A stretch of DNA of 42,110 bases, from the IMG/VR virus record IMGVR_UViG_3300037117_000312, positions 1 through 42,110 of that record; one strand, written 5' to 3'. The position numbers and the translations under genes are program-made. Below, in pieces: positions 39,426 through 42,110 of the stretch. Source of the stretch: a virus. The notes under the pieces were generated by a model that saw only the letters and a program-made list of their open reading frames with translations, searched no databases and was not told the origin of the DNA. Position 1 is the stretch's first letter. Every line of letters begins with the position of its first letter.

Positions 39426-40745
39426 ATGGAACCGGACTATGGTGATCTCGACCGCCTGAAGAACATGATGGCCGCTGCTGGCGTTCGCCGCCTGGTCGCA
39501 AAGCGGCTGGCATCGAACGACAATTCGAAGAACCAGGTCTATCTGGGCGGTGGCTTCGAAGCGCTGAACACCCTGCCGTTTGGCGAGATTTACGAAGACA
39601 GCAGCGAGAAGAACCAGATTTTGAAAGCGCCACTGAATTTCAGGTGGCTGAATCCGGACGGCACGACCGTCAACGCGCCCAGTGCGCAGCTCATCCTCTA
39701 TCCGCAATATCCCGAAGTGCGGATGTCAGGGTTTCTGAAAGGCACAAAAAACGCGCCTGCCGACCTGATGGCCGAGCGTATGGCCGGCCGCGTGCTGTTC
39801 ATGGGCATTGATGACAACGGCGTCATTACAGGCGTCGTCGTCTCGCCGGAGTCTGCCCTGGCGCGGGAATTCGAGGCGGCTGTTGCTGGCCAAGATGATC
39901 GCGTTTTCTACGAACTTGCGATCACCGCAGCTGCTGTGGACACAAGGGCGCGCCTGATTGCCGAACTGAAGCGCATCAGCGGTCTTGGCTGGATCAATTC
40001 GAAGCGGCTGCGCGGTGATGGCTCGCTTGGCCCATGCGAAGCGCCCAACTGCGGCGGTTATACACTTGAAGCTGAACTGGGCGTCAAACCAAACGGGTTC
40101 TCCGAACCGGACTTCCTCGGCTGGGAAGTAAAACAGCATACCGTGAGCAATATCACAAAGCCGACAAGCGGCGGTCCGATCACCCTGATGACCCCGGAAC
40201 CGACCGGAGGGTTCTATCGCGACAAGGGCGTCGAGGCCTTCCTGCGCAAATACGGCTACGCCGATCGCATGGGCCGCGAAGACCGGATCAATTTTGGTGG
40301 CGTCTATCGCGTCGGCGCGAAAGTCGAGCTGACAGGCCTGACCATGACGCTCGACGGCTATGACGCCGCCTCGGGCAAGATCACCGATACCTCGAAAGGC
40401 ATCACGCTGGTTGATGACAAGGGCAACCACGCCGCGGTCTGGGGTTACACTGGGCTCATCAAGCACTGGGCGCGGAAGCACGAACGCGCCGTCTACATTC
40501 CATCCCTGGTGCGCAATGAGCCGCAGCGCCAGTATCAGTATTCAAATTCTGTGCTGCTGGGACAGGAAACGGACTTCTTCCGGTTTCTGCGGGCGATGTC
40601 GGCGGGACAGATTTATTACGATCCAGGCATCAAACTCGAAGCCGCATCCACCAAAGCGCCAAAGACCAAGCGGCGCAGCCAGTTCCGCGTCCGGGTACAG
40701 GACCTGTCGCGACTATATAAGAGAGCAGATCGCGTCGAAGTCTGA
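39426..40745 (+). CDS. MvaI/BcnI-family restriction endonuclease
   Basis: This 439-aa nuclease matches the MvaI/BcnI family, monomeric PD-(D/E)XK enzymes that cut CCWGG or CCSGG. The catalytic core is EPDFLGWEVKQHT with Asp229, Glu234 and Lys236, preceded by CGGYTLEAELGVKPNG and followed by KPTSGGPITLMTPEPTGGF. The N-terminal 190 residues are an extension relative to the small MvaI enzyme (about 250 aa), perhaps a recognition or accessory domain. It follows vsr by one base and the whole is a type II restriction-modification unit with Dcm. The exact site is unknown; Dcm and Vsr make a CC(N)GG-type target likely. Confidence 0.88.
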   Translation: MEPDYGDLDRLKNMMAAAGVRRLVAKRLASNDNSKNQVYLGGGFEALNTLPFGEIYEDSSEKNQILKAPLNFRWLNPDGTTVNAPSAQLILYPQYPEVRMSGFLKGTKNAPADLMAERMAGRVLFMGIDDNGVITGVVVSPESALAREFEAAVAGQDDRVFYELAITAAAVDTRARLIAELKRISGLGWINSKRLRGDGSLGPCEAPNCGGYTLEAELGVKPNGFSEPDFLGWEVKQHTVSNITKPTSGGPITLMTPEPTGGFYRDKGVEAFLRKYGYADRMGREDRINFGGVYRVGAKVELTGLTMTLDGYDAASGKITDTSKGITLVDDKGNHAAVWGYTGLIKHWARKHERAVYIPSLVRNEPQRQYQYSNSVLLGQETDFFRFLRAMSAGQIYYDPGIKLEAASTKAPKTKRRSQFRVRVQDLSRLYKRADRVEV

Positions 40746-40952
40746 AGCGTTGATTGAGGCGCCTGCGCAAGAATGGTCGGTGCACGATCGTCTCTAAGTC
40801 ACTATGAACCGCTCCGGATTTTCCGGCCGCCATTTGGTTTAAGTCGCGCTGCCATGGCTGGCTCATCCAGCCTAGGCTAATAACGTCCCTTGGCTGGACT
40901 GGCCGGATGTTGGCGACGGGGTCGATGGAAGAAGCTGCGATTTTTCTACCCC
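40746..40952. terminator. Convergent gap with two hairpin candidates
   Basis: The restriction gene and the integrase gene converge here. CCGGA-TTT-TCCGG is at 40814-40826, with T-rich DNA a little downstream. GGCTGG-CTCAT-CCAGCC is at 40856-40872. Either may end transcription, but neither has a clear T-run. Nothing else is seen in this stretch. No att site could be found by eye. Confidence 0.35.
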
Positions 40953-42110
40953 TCACCCCGCCAGCGCACCCGCCAATATCGCCGACACATCGTTCGCCGC
41001 CGACTTCACCGGCTCGGCCGCGAGATGCGCGTATCGGGCCGTGGTTTGTACCTGGGTATGGCCGAGCAGCTTGCCGATCATGTGCAGGCCCTGACCGGAA
41101 GCCACCGCGGTTGACGCGAATGTGTGCCGCAGATCATGGATCCTGACGTCTTTGAGGCCGGCTCGGGCACGTACCCGCTGCCAGAAGGGCTGCAGGTCGG
41201 TAAGGCGGGCACCCGGAAGGGCGCCAGTGATCACCCATGGGTTCTTCTCGATGCGCTCTATTTTTTCCAGCACGTCGATCACTGCGTCGCCGATATGGAC
41301 AACCTTAGCGCCGGTCTTTGAATCCGGAAGACGCAGCGCCTTGCCGGGGATGTCGACGTGCTCCCATCGCAGCGTCATGATTTCGTTGAGCCGGCAGCCG
41401 CTCATGATCAGCAAGCGGATCGCGGCGATCGCAGAGTCCAGTTCGATGCCTTCATCCTCAATCTCCCGCAAAACTTCACCCACCCGCTTGAGTTCGGCCG
41501 CGCTCAGGAATCGCTGGCGCATCTCCTCGGGGTATTTCTTGATGTGCTTGCGCGGGTTCGAGCCGTCGGGCCGAAAGCCCCAAAGTTCGGCCAGGTTGAA
41601 CATTTTGGAAACCACTTCGAGGCAGCGGTTGGCTTGGTAGGGAATGTGTCTCAGGCCGTGGTGGAACTTGGCGACGTCGGCCCGGGTGACCGCAATCACC
41701 CGTGAGCTCCCGAAGGCCGGCAGGATGAACCGGCGCAGGTTGCGCCGGTATTCCCCGGCCGTGCTCTTCTTGAGCCGCAGGGCGATGTGCTCTCGGTCGA
41801 ACCGCTCGGACAGCTCCTTGACAGTTATGGCAGCCCGGTCCGCGTCCCGGTCGGCTGCCGGGTCGCCACCGTTGCGGACGGCGGTCAGGATGCCCATAGC
41901 CTTCGTCCTGGCCTGCTCGCAGGAAAATACGGCGCTGAGCCCGATGCTGATGCGGCGCGACCGCCGGCCGGCGCGATACTGGACGACGTAGCCCTTTCGT
42001 CCGTTGGCCAGGATCCGCAGGCCAAAACCCGGCAGCTCGTCATCCCAGAGGAAATACTCACTCCCCCGGTTCTCGGCGGCTTCGACGACACGCTTGGTGA
42101 TCTTCGGCAT
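40953..42110 (-). CDS. int: Tyrosine integrase (phage P4/DUF4102-like)
   Basis: This 385-aa site-specific recombinase has an N-terminal DUF4102-like domain (residues 1-95, LWDDELPGFGLRILANGRKGYVVQYRAGRR), an arm-binding SAM-like region (about 98-185), and a catalytic domain with Arg240 (SGCRLNEI), Lys265 (DSKTG), His325-x-x-Arg328 (IHDLRH), His351 (LLGHTQ) and nucleophile Tyr360 (TARYAHL). All catalytic residues are present. It integrates and excises the element, probably with the AlpA-type factor at 5126. The ATG is the last three bases of the window, so its ribosome site and attachment site lie beyond. Leftward, it points toward the cargo island. Confidence 0.96.
   Translation of the reverse strand: MPKITKRVVEAAENRGSEYFLWDDELPGFGLRILANGRKGYVVQYRAGRRSRRISIGLSAVFSCEQARTKAMGILTAVRNGGDPAADRDADRAAITVKELSERFDREHIALRLKKSTAGEYRRNLRRFILPAFGSSRVIAVTRADVAKFHHGLRHIPYQANRCLEVVSKMFNLAELWGFRPDGSNPRKHIKKYPEEMRQRFLSAAELKRVGEVLREIEDEGIELDSAIAAIRLLIMSGCRLNEIMTLRWEHVDIPGKALRLPDSKTGAKVVHIGDAVIDVLEKIERIEKNPWVITGALPGARLTDLQPFWQRVRARAGLKDVRIHDLRHTFASTAVASGQGLHMIGKLLGHTQVQTTARYAHLAAEPVKSAANDVSAILAGALAG

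Larger units (their letters stand above)
2340..42110. mobile_element. Prophage with restriction cargo, boundaries unresolved
   Basis: A continuous set of phage genes runs from replication (5126 onward) through packaging, head, tail and tail tip (to 32418), followed by a cargo island and a tyrosine integrase at the right edge. The order portal, protease, capsid, connectors, tail tube, chaperones, tape measure, tail tip is that of HK97-like siphoviruses. No att core was identified. The integrase start codon is the last base of the window, so the right end lies outside it. The left end is uncertain: the XRE/ImmA pair could be the phage lysogeny switch, so the element may begin at or left of that module. 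Confidence 0.75.

Noticed and set aside
41545-41570. GGGTTCGAG-like motif resembling a tRNA T-loop
   Set aside because: It lies within the integrase coding sequence and no cloverleaf can be formed around it.

Overview
The window is a high-GC stretch of an alphaproteobacterial genome, most likely Rhizobiales (Bradyrhizobiaceae or Methylocystaceae type). It is dominated by an HK97-type, long-tailed (siphovirus-like) prophage that carries a restriction-modification and two-component-style cargo island. The host assignment is inferred from base composition, codon use and the flavour of the phage proteins (DUF2460, DUF2163 and NlpC/P60 tail proteins, related to gene-transfer-agent genes). No rRNA, tRNA, CRISPR array or IS element was found.

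Layout. 1-1332 (-): an ATP-grasp-like enzyme, perhaps host or cargo. 1444-4959: a regulatory module in which an XRE repressor and an ImmA/IrrE metalloprotease (-) face two unrecognised genes (+) across a promoter with two 18-bp palindromes. The repressor and protease genes overlap at an A9 tract that could fuse them by -1 slippage. 5126-9439: early phage genes, namely an AlpA-type DNA-binding protein, a P4-family primase-helicase, a DUF6378 gene carrying an inverted pair of 9-bp repeats around a CG tract, small proteins and an HNH endonuclease. 9580-24655: a ParB-methyltransferase, terminases, portal, protease, capsid, connectors, tail tube, frameshifted tail chaperones and tape measure. 24669-32418: tail-tip, peptidase, J-like and receptor-side proteins. 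No endolysin or holin is recognisable.

32653-40745 is a non-virion cargo island made of two divergent operons. Leftward: a ribbon-helix-helix protein, a 720-aa protein with two GHKL ATPase modules and a histidine-kinase-like core, a receiver-domain protein and an HNH nuclease with a zinc ribbon. Rightward: an HTH-fused cytosine-5 methyltransferase, a Vsr nick endonuclease and an MvaI/BcnI-family restriction enzyme. The receiver protein keeps all expected acidic-pocket residues, so a phosphorelay coupled to DNA restriction is a testable idea. The window ends with a tyrosine integrase (-), 40953-42110.

Most notable beyond the gene list: (1) a roughly 90-nt leader present twice, before the major capsid gene and before the major tail gene, with three hairpins and pairing-preserving changes in two of them; (2) the GHKL/receiver/HNH and Dcm/Vsr/MvaI island; (3) the repressor-protease slippery overlap with palindromic operators and two unknown target genes; (4) the repeat and CG-tract structure just after the primase; (5) beta-rich modules inserted into several virion proteins.
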